From Lederbergia galactosidilytica (lineage in GTDB: Bacteria > Bacillota > Bacilli > Bacillales > Bacillaceae_C): DNA of 39,901 bases. The stretch lies in contig NZ_JAGGKH010000029.1 of assembly GCF_017873565.1 (NCBI RefSeq), positions 1 to 39,901 of the forward strand, given 5' to 3'. How positions within the stretch are numbered: position 1 is the first letter of the stretch; every line of letters begins with the position of its first letter. Position numbers and translations under genes: made by a program. Under the pieces are notes generated by a model, which did no database searches, was not told the DNA's origin, and saw only the letters and a program-made list of their open reading frames with translations. This document shows positions 1-7,703 of the stretch, in pieces.

Positions 1-86
1 GGACACCCTTGCCTTAAGCTAACAGTTCCTACTGCCAAGCCTGTAGTGGACTTTCACCACCAAGTTATAGCCCATGCCGGGCGCAC
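1..86 (-). mobile_element. group IIC intron, 5' end (partial)
   Basis: Read on the minus strand, the segment begins GTGCGCCCGGCATGGG at base 86 and continues with GGTGGTGAAAGTCCAC and GGCAAGGGTGTCC. This is the 5' start and first part of domain I of a bacterial group II ribozyme, and it resembles the Oceanobacillus iheyensis group IIC intron, which I know to start GUGUGCCCGGCAUGGG. Group IIC introns typically insert just behind intrinsic terminators. Here the first intron base lies five bases after the 16-bp terminator stem at 91-129, so the site fits the class. The rest of the ribozyme and any reverse transcriptase lie left of the window. Confidence 0.85.
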
Positions 87-90
87 TATA

Positions 91-129
91 AAAACAGCTA
101 GAGAAAAAACTCATTTCTCTAGCTGTTTT
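91..129 (-). terminator. intrinsic terminator of the ABC importer operon
   Basis: A perfect 16-bp stem (91-106 with 114-129) has a 7-base loop and is followed on the minus strand by five T. It ends the operon 142-3002 and is also the docking site of the group IIC intron at base 86. Confidence 0.9.
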
Positions 130-141
130 ATTTTAGGCCCT

Positions 142-939
142 TTAAACACTTAATAAGGTTTTATCATCCACTAGCTTTTCTCCGCGAATTCTTTGGAATT
201 CGGCCATTAATTTATCAATAGTCAGTGTTGGTTTTGTTTCTTCATTTACTTCAAGAATGATCTGTCCTTTATCCATCATGATCAGACGATTCCCTAGGTC
301 TAATGCTTGCTGCATATTATGCGTCACCATTAGTGTCGTTAAGCGATTTTTTTCCACTAGTTGCTTAGTTAAGTTTGTAATTAACTCTGCTCGTGAAGGA
401 TCCAATGCAGCAGTATGTTCATCTAACAATAAAATCGCAGGCTGGGTAAAGGTAGCCATTAATAAGGATAAAGCCTGGCGCTCACCTCCCGATAATAATC
501 CAACTTTCGCATTCAATCGATTTTCTAAATGTAAATGTAAGGTAGCTAAAGATTCTCGAAAGAATTCTTTTCTATGTTTATCTACACCTTTTCTTAATCC
601 TCTTTTTTTATTGCGGGAATAAGCCATCGCTAAATTCTCTTCAATTGTCATCGAAGGAGCAGTACCTGCCATTGGATCCTGGAAAACCCTTCCAATTAAT
701 CTTGATCGTCTAAATTCAGCTAATTTTGTGACATTTTTGTCATCAATCCAAACTTCACCGATGTCTGGGGAAAGGGCTCCAGAAATCATATTCATTAGAG
801 TGGACTTCCCTGCACCATTACTGCCGATAATCGTGACAAAATCGCCTGCTTTTAATTCTAAATTAATTTGGTCAAGAGCGATTTTCTCATCCGGTGTGCC
901 TTCATTAAAAACCTTATTAATCTGTTCCAGTTTGAGCAA
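142..939 (-). CDS. ABC transporter ATP-binding protein (TrpZ/COG1101 type)
   Basis: Cytoplasmic ATPase subunit of an importer. The open frame can be read from 960, and in that numbering Walker A GSNGAGKS is at 46-53, the Q-loop glutamine at 94, signature LSGGE at 156-160, Walker B AILLLDE at 175-181 and the H-loop histidine at 214, so all catalytic motifs are intact. I place the start at TTG 939 (about 265 residues) because the ribosome site AAGGGGGAG lies inside the longer reading and is correctly spaced from this TTG; the start then overlaps the end of the permease gene by 23 bases. It is the last gene of a three-gene operon with permease and binding lipoprotein. The family includes the streptococcal tryptophan transporter, but the substrate is inferred. 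Confidence 0.9.
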   Translation of the reverse strand: MLKLEQINKVFNEGTPDEKIALDQINLELKAGDFVTIIGSNGAGKSTLMNMISGALSPDIGEVWIDDKNVTKLAEFRRSRLIGRVFQDPMAGTAPSMTIEENLAMAYSRNKKRGLRKGVDKHRKEFFRESLATLHLHLENRLNAKVGLLSGGERQALSLLMATFTQPAILLLDEHTAALDPSRAELITNLTKQLVEKNRLTTLMVTHNMQQALDLGNRLIMMDKGQIILEVNEETKPTLTIDKLMAEFQRIRGEKLVDDKTLLSV

Positions 940-1966
940 CAGAATTCTCCCCCTTTCCAAGGGATTTGTTCATTTCTGCCATTCTTTCCGTATATCGTTT
1001 CGCTTTTCGTTTCTTTTCTCTTCTTTTTTCAAAAAATTGTGGGATGATTAAAGCGAGAATGACAATAACGGCTGTAATCAGCTTCATATCCCCTGTATCT
1101 AAAATTTCAACTCGTAGTGCCAGCCCAAGAATAAGCCGATAAATAATGGCTCCTGCCACAACCGCCATCGTCGTTCTCATTAATGTTTTTGTGCCAAAAA
1201 TAGCTTCTCCAATAATCACAGAGGCAAGGCCTATGATAATCATTCCGATCCCCATACCGACATCTGAGCTTTTTGAATACTGAGCAAAAAGAGCACCTGA
1301 AAAAGCAACAAGGGCGTTAGAAAAACCTAAACCAAAGATAATTAAGTAATCGGTATTAGCGGAAAAACTTTTGATCATTCGTTTGTTATCACCTGTAGCC
1401 CTGATCGCAAGTCCAATCTCTGTTTGCAATAACCAATCTGTAAGTAATTTAAATACTAATGTAATAATAATCATTAAGAAAAGGATGCCCCATGTTGAAG
1501 GGAGAAATTTTATACCGATATTAGATAATAATCCATTCAACGTATCATCGATATCTAGCTTACTCCAATAGCTAATAAACTTTGTAAAGATTGTTTCATC
1601 ATTCATAAGAGGGATGTTAGGTAGACTTACTGTATTTTCCCTTGAAAAGCCCATAATTCGAAGATTAATAGAGTAAAGAGCGATCATCATTAATATACCT
1701 GAAAGTAGGGCATTTATTTTTCCCTTTGTATGTAAAAGCCCTGTCACACATCCAGCTAAGAAGCCAACGATTAAGGCCATTACCGTCGCGATAATCGGGT
1801 TATATCCTAATACGACCATGGTAGCGGCGACAGCGGCTCCTGTTACAAAGCTCCCGTCAACAGTTAAATCAGGAAAATCAAGCACTCGGAACGATATATA
1901 TACTCCAAGTGCCATAATCGCATAGATGATTCCTTGTTCAACGGAGCCAAACATTGCTGCAAACAT
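917..1966 (-). CDS. ABC transporter permease (TrpY/COG4120 type)
   Basis: Membrane permease of 349 residues with about nine or ten hydrophobic helices, of the branched-chain-amino-acid-type fold seen in COG4120 proteins. An opening segment (VYISFRVLDFPDLTVDGSF) is typical of this family. The last 40 residues are charged and cytoplasmic. The start at 1966 has the ribosome site TAGGAGATGAT, whose TAG is also the stop codon of the binding-protein gene, so the two are translationally close. It pairs with the ATPase downstream and the lipoprotein upstream. The family is known from tryptophan/tyrosine uptake in streptococci; here specificity is not shown by the sequence. Confidence 0.9.
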   Translation of the reverse strand: MFAAMFGSVEQGIIYAIMALGVYISFRVLDFPDLTVDGSFVTGAAVAATMVVLGYNPIIATVMALIVGFLAGCVTGLLHTKGKINALLSGILMMIALYSINLRIMGFSRENTVSLPNIPLMNDETIFTKFISYWSKLDIDDTLNGLLSNIGIKFLPSTWGILFLMIIITLVFKLLTDWLLQTEIGLAIRATGDNKRMIKSFSANTDYLIIFGLGFSNALVAFSGALFAQYSKSSDVGMGIGMIIIGLASVIIGEAIFGTKTLMRTTMAVVAGAIIYRLILGLALRVEILDTGDMKLITAVIVILALIIPQFFEKRREKKRKAKRYTERMAEMNKSLGKGENSVAQTGTD

Positions 1967-1979
1967 TTAGAATCATCTC

Positions 1980-3002
1980 CTATTCAAGTTCTGCTTCCCA
2001 CTCATCTTTAATTTCTAATCCGATCGTTTCAGCTGTTTCTTTATTTACGACAAATTTCAAATTTTGTGGATATTGAACAGGGAGTTCTCCTGGTTCTGCT
2101 TCCCCTTTTAGGATTTTAATCGCCATTTCTCCAGCTTCATAGCCAATATCCGTATATTCAAACCCGTAAGCAGCTAACCCACCTTTACGAACGGAGTCAA
2201 ATTCGCCTACCATTAATGGTAATTTATTCTCATTTGCCACCGTAATCACGGATTCCAGAGCTGATACAACTGTATTATCAGTAATAATATATAGTGAATC
2301 AACTTTACCAATTAACGATTCTGTTGCCTGTTTTACATCAGCGGATGTTGCGACAGTGGCTTCTCTAATCTTGATATCAGAGCCTAATTCCTCTGCAGCT
2401 TTTCGTGCAATATCTACTTGTGCCCGTGAATTTTGTTCACCAGCATTATAAACCATCCCTACATCTCTTGCTCCTAATTCTTCATACAAAAATTTAACCG
2501 TATTGGGAATAGCATCAGGATGCGTATCAATCGTCCCTGTAATATTTCCACCAGGATCTTCCATTGATTCAACTAATTCAGCTCCTACAGCATCTGTCAC
2601 AGATGTAAAAACAATCGGTATATCTTGGGTTGCACTTGCCACGGCTTGAGCACTATCTGTTGAATTCGCAAAAATAAGATCTACATCTGAATTAATTAAA
2701 TCAGAGGCAATTGTTGTATTTGTACTTTTATCACCATTCGCATTTTTTTCACTATACTCGACATCAAGTCCTGAGTCTTCTATCGCTTTTTTGAAGCCTT
2801 CAAACGCCGCATTTAATGATGGGTGTTCTACTATTTGCGTGACCCCAATTTTATAGGTCTTCCCATCTTCCTCATTCTTTTCTTCACTTTGATCAGATTC
2901 GTTACCACCTGACTCTGGTGCTGTCGAAGATTGCCCGCATCCTGCCAGAATAAGTAGCAATAATAAGGCAGATATGCTTAACTTTTTCCAACTTAACTTC
3001 AT
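1980..3002 (-). CDS. ABC transporter substrate-binding lipoprotein (TrpX type)
   Basis: Extracellular substrate-binding protein of 340 residues. It has a lipoprotein signal: positive N-terminus, hydrophobic stretch 11-20 and lipobox LAGC with Cys22 as the lipidated residue, then a Ser/Glu-rich linker. The mature part is a two-lobed periplasmic-binding fold of the COG2984 family (for example ITGTIDTHPDAIPN and MVYNAGEQNSRAQ). It starts the operon; the ribosome site AGGGGG is seven bases upstream of ATG 3002. Streptococcal TrpX is a member of this family and binds tryptophan, so an aromatic amino acid ligand is plausible. No T-box is visible upstream. Confidence 0.9.
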   Translation of the reverse strand: MKLSWKKLSISALLLLLILAGCGQSSTAPESGGNESDQSEEKNEEDGKTYKIGVTQIVEHPSLNAAFEGFKKAIEDSGLDVEYSEKNANGDKSTNTTIASDLINSDVDLIFANSTDSAQAVASATQDIPIVFTSVTDAVGAELVESMEDPGGNITGTIDTHPDAIPNTVKFLYEELGARDVGMVYNAGEQNSRAQVDIARKAAEELGSDIKIREATVATSADVKQATESLIGKVDSLYIITDNTVVSALESVITVANENKLPLMVGEFDSVRKGGLAAYGFEYTDIGYEAGEMAIKILKGEAEPGELPVQYPQNLKFVVNKETAETIGLEIKDEWEAELE

Positions 3003-3058
3003 ATGATTTCCCCCTATATTCTTTTAAGACCAAATCTTTGAAATTTACTTATAATGCG

Positions 3059-3449
3059 TGTTCAAAAAGGAGGATAAAAAGGACCAAGTCGGCTAAAGGC
3101 GCTGATGTCAATCGCTAACGTCCGACACTAGTACATCCTGTACGTCGAAAGTTCGAGGCGGCGCAGTTTCGAGCAGCGGACTTGCATAGGATGTGCTGAC
3201 TTCTACGTTGCCCACAGGACGTGGGCGGTTTTAGTAGAAGATCATTCTCCTGATACATGAGCATAGGGAAAGCTTCCCTGAATCCGCATCGCACGAAGGA
3301 AAAGTGTTTTTTCTTTTCCGAGCAGCACAGAAACAAGCCAACGAACTTGCGCGTGTTGGGGTGACTTCGACGTTCGACACAGGACGTGTCGGCATTTAGT
3401 CGAAGATCCTCAATCTCGCAGTGTCATTTTTACCGGACTTTTTGAACAT
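3059..3449. repeat. dispersed repeat, family 1 (about 390 bp, imperfect terminal inverted repeats)
   Basis: The ends read TGTTCAAAAAGGAGGATAAA (left) and, inverted, TGTTCAAAAAGTCCGGTAAA (right). Inside, a module is present twice: a short hairpin CCCACAGGACGTGGG (near 3210) and GACACAGGACGTGTC (near 3376), each followed by a TTTAGT(A/C)GAAGAT-like tail. It has no coding frame that looks real. A degenerate relative starts at about 10995 with the same 14-base end TGCGTGTTCAAAAA. Both copies sit just upstream of minus-strand genes. It looks like a non-autonomous dispersed intergenic repeat. Confidence 0.7.
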
Positions 3450-3528
3450 CCTCTTATAATATTTATGTAATCGTACACCGATCAACCCATTTAGTCAATA
3501 GATCGACGCGTTAAAGTAAAGAAAAGAA

Positions 3529-3616
3529 AGCGCCCGGATCGCAATGTACAAACTTTTCGGATACTATTATTGACTTACTCAGTCAGAAGCCGAAAGTTTG
3601 CTATTTGCTGGGCGCT
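3529..3616. repeat. long imperfect inverted repeat (hairpin) downstream of yhbH
   Basis: The arms AGCGCCCGGATCGCAATG... and ...GCTATTTGCTGGGCGCT pair over about 27-32 bases with a loop of roughly 28 bases. It lies 66 bases beyond the yhbH stop. No T-run follows it on the minus strand, so it is not a clean intrinsic terminator; it may be a structured repeat or an mRNA 3' stabiliser. The remaining bases 3617-3681 show nothing else. Confidence 0.55.
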
Positions 3617-3681
3617 GGTCTTAACTCAGTTGCAACAGAACGGTATTAAGAATTTCCCGTATTGAAGTTATATCTAGAAGT

Positions 3682-4851
3682 CTAGGTTGTGATACTCTCT
3701 TCACTTTGCTTTCTAAAGAAGCTTTTCATCGCATGGAATACATCTGCTTTTTCTTTAAGGACATAATAATAAAATTTTTCATTTTTTATATGTTTGTATA
3801 CAGACATAAGCGTAGAGTTCCGCTGATATTGATTCACTTCACCATAGCCAAACATATTCGCTTTCTCCATAATTTCATTCACTAAGCGGACACATCTCGC
3901 GTTATCAGAAGTTAGATTATCCCCATCAGAGAAATGAAATGGATAGATATTATAGCGGGCAGGGTCATATTTTTCATTAATAATCTCTAACGCTTTTTTA
4001 TAAACAGAGGAGCAGATTGTTCCTCCACTTTCTCCTTTGGAAAAGAATTCCTCCTCTGTCACAACCTTTGCCTCAGTATGATGAGCAATAAATTCAATTT
4101 GCACTGATTCATATTTTGTACGGAGAAAACGACTCATCCAAAAAAAGAAACTGCGGGCCATATATTTTTCCCATATTCCCATAGATCCACTTGTATCCAT
4201 CATTGCTAAAATAACGGCATTGGATTCGGGTTTTTGAATTTCATTCCATGTTTTAAACTTTAAATCCTCTGGATAAATCGGATGAAAGCTAGGACTTCCT
4301 TTTATAGCATTTCGTTTGAAGGCAGATAACATCGTTCTTTTTTTATCAATATTTCCCATTAATCCCGTCTTGCGAATGTCATTATATTCAATATCTGTAA
4401 TCTGATTAAGATCCTGTTCTTTTCTTTGTAAATTAGGTAATTCCAATTCTTTAAATAAAGCCTCTTCCAGTTCCATCAAGGATACTTCTGCTTCATAATA
4501 GTCCTCACCGGCAGCATCGCCAGCACCTTGACCTTTTCCTGGGCCCTTTTGCGGATTTTGCCCCCTTGCTACGACATCTCCTACTTTACTATCCCCATCC
4601 CCTTGACCGACATGTTTATTTTTATCATAATTATAGCGAATTTTATATTCATCTAATGAGCGAATTGGTATTTTTACAACATCCCGTCCATCGGACATGA
4701 TAATACTTTCTTCCGTTATTAAATCTGGTAAATTTTTACGAATCGCATCTTGGACCTTTTCTTGATGACGTGTTTGATCATCGTGTCCTTTTCGATGGAG
4801 GGACCAATCTTCCTGTGATACAACAAACTGGTGGTGTTCTGATTCAGCCAT
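3682..4851 (-). CDS. yhbH: YhbH family (DUF444/UPF0229) sporulation protein
   Basis: A 389-residue DUF444 protein, usually encoded beside prkA. The C-terminal half is von Willebrand A-like with the metal site DTSGSMG at 219-225; the N-terminal half is charged, with a Gly/Gln-rich linker at about 82-115. The start at 4851 has the ribosome site AAGGAGGGG. In B. subtilis yhbH is expressed in the mother cell during sporulation and acts with PrkA; the exact biochemical role is not settled. Here it follows prkA by 264 bases, with a hairpin and a weak SigE-like promoter between them. Confidence 0.95.
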   Translation of the reverse strand: MAESEHHQFVVSQEDWSLHRKGHDDQTRHQEKVQDAIRKNLPDLITEESIIMSDGRDVVKIPIRSLDEYKIRYNYDKNKHVGQGDGDSKVGDVVARGQNPQKGPGKGQGAGDAAGEDYYEAEVSLMELEEALFKELELPNLQRKEQDLNQITDIEYNDIRKTGLMGNIDKKRTMLSAFKRNAIKGSPSFHPIYPEDLKFKTWNEIQKPESNAVILAMMDTSGSMGIWEKYMARSFFFWMSRFLRTKYESVQIEFIAHHTEAKVVTEEEFFSKGESGGTICSSVYKKALEIINEKYDPARYNIYPFHFSDGDNLTSDNARCVRLVNEIMEKANMFGYGEVNQYQRNSTLMSVYKHIKNEKFYYYVLKEKADVFHAMKSFFRKQSEESITT

Positions 4852-4940
4852 CTTTTCCCCTCCTTATTCACATTTTGCCGCTTTCGGCATAAGATAAAAT
4901 AGTGAAATTTTACTCAGTTTATTTCAATGTTAATTACTCT

Positions 4941-4967
4941 ATCCTATGCAACTCACGATAGATATTT
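4941..4967 (-). promoter_or_regulatory. weak SigE-like promoter of yhbH
   Basis: Minus strand AAATAT, 13 bases, CATAGGAT. The -10 fits the mother-cell SigE pattern (CATACAAT) moderately and the -35 poorly. Support is mainly that yhbH belongs to a sporulation locus. Confidence 0.25.
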
Positions 4968-5056
4968 ACAAACTTTTTAAAGAATGGGACAAAGTTCCGA
5001 TTTTACTTATTTTGCTTCTGTTTACAAGATGTGAAATCCGTTTTCTTTCATTTAGC

Positions 5057-5093
5057 ATTAAAGGTTGCCTTCATAATGGAGGCAACCTTTAAT
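5057..5093 (-). terminator. hairpin between prkA and yhbH
   Basis: A perfect 14-bp stem ATTAAAGGTTGCCT / AGGCAACCTTTAAT (5057-5070 with 5080-5093) lies 22 bases behind the prkA stop. The T-run on the minus strand is poor, so read-through into yhbH is likely. Confidence 0.55.
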
Positions 5094-5115
5094 ATATCGT
5101 TTTCATAAGAAATGC

Positions 5116-7014
5116 TTAACGATTTAATAAACTACCAACATATCTCAATAGCTCATTGGCTGAGGTCGAATTATAACCATGTTCATCAATCAACCTAGCT
5201 ACAACTTCGTTGATCTTTTTTAATTGCAGTTCATCTGGAGTCTTAGCTGATGTTGTAATCTTCACCACATCTTTTAAATCCGCAAATAACTTTTTCTGAA
5301 TAGCTTCCCTTAGTCTTGCATGGGACCGGTAATCGAAATTCTTTCCTTTGCGTGCAAGTGCAGATATCCGAATAAGAATTTCTTCCCTAAATGATTTTTT
5401 CGCATTTTCTGATACACCAATTTGTTCTTCAATTGATCTCATTAATTTTTCATCAGGACTAATTTCCTCTCCAGTGAGTGGATCCCTGAGTTTAGCTTTA
5501 TTACAAAAAGCCTCCACATTATCTAAATAATTATCCATTAAAGTCTTCGCAGACTCTTCATAGGAATAAACAAATGCTTTTTGAACTTCTTTCTTTGCAA
5601 TATCATCATATTCTTTTCTTGCGAGAGAAATATAATTCAAATAAACTTCTTTGCGTTCATTTGTAATAGAAGGATGTTGATCAAGTCCCTCCTTTAGGGA
5701 TCGTAAAACATCTAACGCATTGATCGATGTAATCCCTTTTCGAATAATTGTGGATGAAATACGGTTAATGACATAACGCGGATCAATGCCACTCATCCCC
5801 TCTTCCTGGAACTCATTTTTCAACTCATCTACATCAGCAGAATTAAAGCCTTCTACACTCTCTCCATCATAGAGACGCATTTTCTTAATGACGTCGATAT
5901 CGCCTCTTTTAGTTTCCTTTAGTCTTGTTAAAATCGTGAACATTGCTGCCACTTTCAAAGTATGGGGGGCAATATGAACATCGTCTGCAACATCACTATC
6001 TCTAATCATTTTTTCATATATACGTTCCTCTTCTGAAACCTTCAAATTATATGGAACGGGCATAACGATGATTCGCGAGTGAAGCGCCTCGTTCTTTTTA
6101 TTCGCGATAAAGGAACGATACTCGGTCTCATTTGTATGGGCAACAATTAATTCATCTGCACTAATGAGGGCAAACCTTCCTGCTTTAAAATTCCCTTCTT
6201 GAGTTAGGGATAATAAATGCCATAAAAATTTCTCATCACATTTAAGCATTTCTTGGAATTCCATTAAACCACGATTCGCTTTATTCAATTCCCCATCAAA
6301 TCGATAGGCCCTTGGATCCGATTCCGAACCATATTCAGCAATGGTAGAAAAATCAATACTCCCTGTCAAATCCGCGATATCTTGAGACTTCGGGTCAGAT
6401 GGACTAAAAGTTCCAATTCCAGCGCGCTTATCTTCTGAGAAAAAGATTCTTTCAACGATGACATCTTCAATTCTTCCGCCATATTCTTCCTCAAGTCGCA
6501 AAGAATTTAAAGGAGATAAATGTCCTTCAATTTTAATTCCATATTGCTTATAGAAGTCCTCCCGTAAATGGGCTGGCACCAGATGAAGCGGATCTTCATG
6601 CATAGGGCAACCTTTTAGGGCATAGACGGCGCCATTGTCTGTCCTTGTATATGCCTCTAAGCCTCTTTTCAGCATTGTCACTAGGGTCGACTTCCCACCG
6701 CTTACAGGTCCCATTAAAAGAAGGATTCTTTTGCGGACATCTAGGCGTTTAGCCGACGGGTGGAAATATTCCTCCACTAGCTTTTCTAGAGCTTCTTCTA
6801 ACCCATATAACTCTGAGTTAAAAAACTTATAAACTCTTCTGCCATTCTCCTCCTCAACACCAGCATCTTTTATCATATTATATATGCGTGAATGGGCAGA
6901 TTGAGCTATCCATGGCTTTTCTTCCACTAATTGTAAATATTCTGCAAAGGTCCCTTCCCATTTCAATCTTTCTTCTTGTGAACGATATTGTTCAATTCTT
7001 TTTAAAATATCCAT
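5116..7014 (-). CDS. prkA: PrkA AAA+ serine kinase/protease
   Basis: A 632-residue PrkA protein, the usual length of the family. An N-terminal AAA+ domain carries Walker A GPVSGGKS at 102-109; the C-terminal part is the PrkA kinase-like region. Family members were described as serine protein kinases, and B. subtilis PrkA was later reported to act as an ATP-dependent protease during sporulation. Start ATG 7014 has GGGGAGG nine bases upstream. It is followed by yhbH, as in other Bacillus genomes. A good SigE-type promoter lies at 7055-7083, consistent with mother-cell expression. Confidence 0.97.
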   Translation of the reverse strand: MDILKRIEQYRSQEERLKWEGTFAEYLQLVEEKPWIAQSAHSRIYNMIKDAGVEEENGRRVYKFFNSELYGLEEALEKLVEEYFHPSAKRLDVRKRILLLMGPVSGGKSTLVTMLKRGLEAYTRTDNGAVYALKGCPMHEDPLHLVPAHLREDFYKQYGIKIEGHLSPLNSLRLEEEYGGRIEDVIVERIFFSEDKRAGIGTFSPSDPKSQDIADLTGSIDFSTIAEYGSESDPRAYRFDGELNKANRGLMEFQEMLKCDEKFLWHLLSLTQEGNFKAGRFALISADELIVAHTNETEYRSFIANKKNEALHSRIIVMPVPYNLKVSEEERIYEKMIRDSDVADDVHIAPHTLKVAAMFTILTRLKETKRGDIDVIKKMRLYDGESVEGFNSADVDELKNEFQEEGMSGIDPRYVINRISSTIIRKGITSINALDVLRSLKEGLDQHPSITNERKEVYLNYISLARKEYDDIAKKEVQKAFVYSYEESAKTLMDNYLDNVEAFCNKAKLRDPLTGEEISPDEKLMRSIEEQIGVSENAKKSFREEILIRISALARKGKNFDYRSHARLREAIQKKLFADLKDVVKITTSAKTPDELQLKKINEVVARLIDEHGYNSTSANELLRYVGSLLNR

Positions 7015-7054
7015 ATAAACCTCCCCAGTAGGTGTGATGAGAGATGATTATTTC

Positions 7055-7083
7055 ATTCTATGCTATTGGACAACTAAACATGA
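7055..7083 (-). promoter_or_regulatory. SigE-type promoter of prkA
   Basis: Minus strand TCATGTT, 14-base spacer, CATAGAAT. This is close to the SigE consensus as I know it (kCATATT-N14-CATACAAT) and ends about 40 bases before the prkA start. It fits the known mother-cell expression of prkA in B. subtilis. Confidence 0.5.
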
Positions 7084-7431
7084 TACTTTCCCTAAAACAG
7101 GTCCATCTCTTAAATTCGTATCGCAATATAAACATTCTCATCTTGCTTATTCGTAAAATCATTTATTCCTTCTAAAACAACTGATATATGGTTATGTTAA
7201 GAAAACATTTTGGTTAGACTTAATTGCAAGCAACTTAGGATTTAAAAATCAACGGTCAAAAATGAAAACCCTAAATTACATACAAACTCTAAGGTCACTA
7301 TTAGGGAGAGCTTTTATTTCCTCCTTCTTAATACAGCGTATTGTGGTTGAATCCGTTAATATTAGCTTCGAGCTTTCAGCTAGAAGTTGACCAGTTCGAA
7401 TAATAAGCTAGAGAGAAAATCCACAAAATAT
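7084..7431. other. intergenic stretch without recognisable feature
   Basis: AT-rich sequence between the prkA promoter and the promoter of the 31-residue peptide. I find no convincing frame, RNA or repeat in it. Confidence 0.5.
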
Positions 7432-7460
7432 GCGACATTCCTGCCATAATAGGCTATAAT
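7432..7460 (+). promoter_or_regulatory. SigA-type promoter of the small peptide gene
   Basis: GCGACA (7432-7437), 17-base spacer, TATAAT (7455-7460), 43 bases upstream of ATG 7504. Confidence 0.6.
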
Positions 7461-7503
7461 AATGAGAGAAGATTATGATTCATAAAGGGAGGCTTACATA
7501 AAC

Positions 7504-7599
7504 ATGAAATTGATCTTAATTATCGGTGTGTGTATCGCATTCTTGGCCGCCATTTTCACTTCTGGATTTGAAGATAAGCCAGGAACTAATAAAAGATAA
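7504..7599 (+). CDS. 31-residue single-span membrane peptide
   Basis: A short gene reading MKLILIIGVCIAFLAAIF then a polar tail TSGFEDKPGTNKR. One transmembrane segment covers about residues 2-18, with the charged tail probably on the other side. Evidence that it is real: ribosome site GGGAGG upstream, a good promoter at 7432-7460, and its own terminator directly behind the stop (7606-7637), which make a complete one-gene unit. I do not recognise a family; function unknown. Confidence 0.6.
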   Translation: MKLILIIGVCIAFLAAIFTSGFEDKPGTNKR

Positions 7600-7605
7600 G
7601 CTACG

Positions 7606-7637
7606 AAACGCCATTCCTTTGAGGTTTGGCGTTTTTT
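7606..7637 (+). terminator. terminator of the small peptide gene
   Basis: Stem AAACGCCA / TGGCGTTT (7606-7613 with 7627-7634) followed by a T-run on the plus strand. Confidence 0.8.
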
Positions 7638-7646
7638 ATTATCTAA

Positions 7647-7691
7647 AAAAATCCTTATGATGATCATAACGCGATCACCATAAGGATTTTT
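7647..7691 (-). terminator. terminator of the MFS pump gene (works in both directions)
   Basis: A 13-bp stem AAAAATCCTTATG / CATAAGGATTTTT lies directly behind the pump stop, with seven T on the minus strand. Confidence 0.85.
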
Positions 7692-7703
7692 GTTTTTCTA
7701 AAA

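Noticed and set aside
3003-3058. T-box or other riboswitch before the ABC importer
   Set aside because: Only 56 bases are available before the repeat, and no T-box words or specifier stem are present.
3115-3336. 73-codon open frame on the minus strand
   Set aside because: It lies wholly inside the family 1 repeat and follows its hairpin structure.
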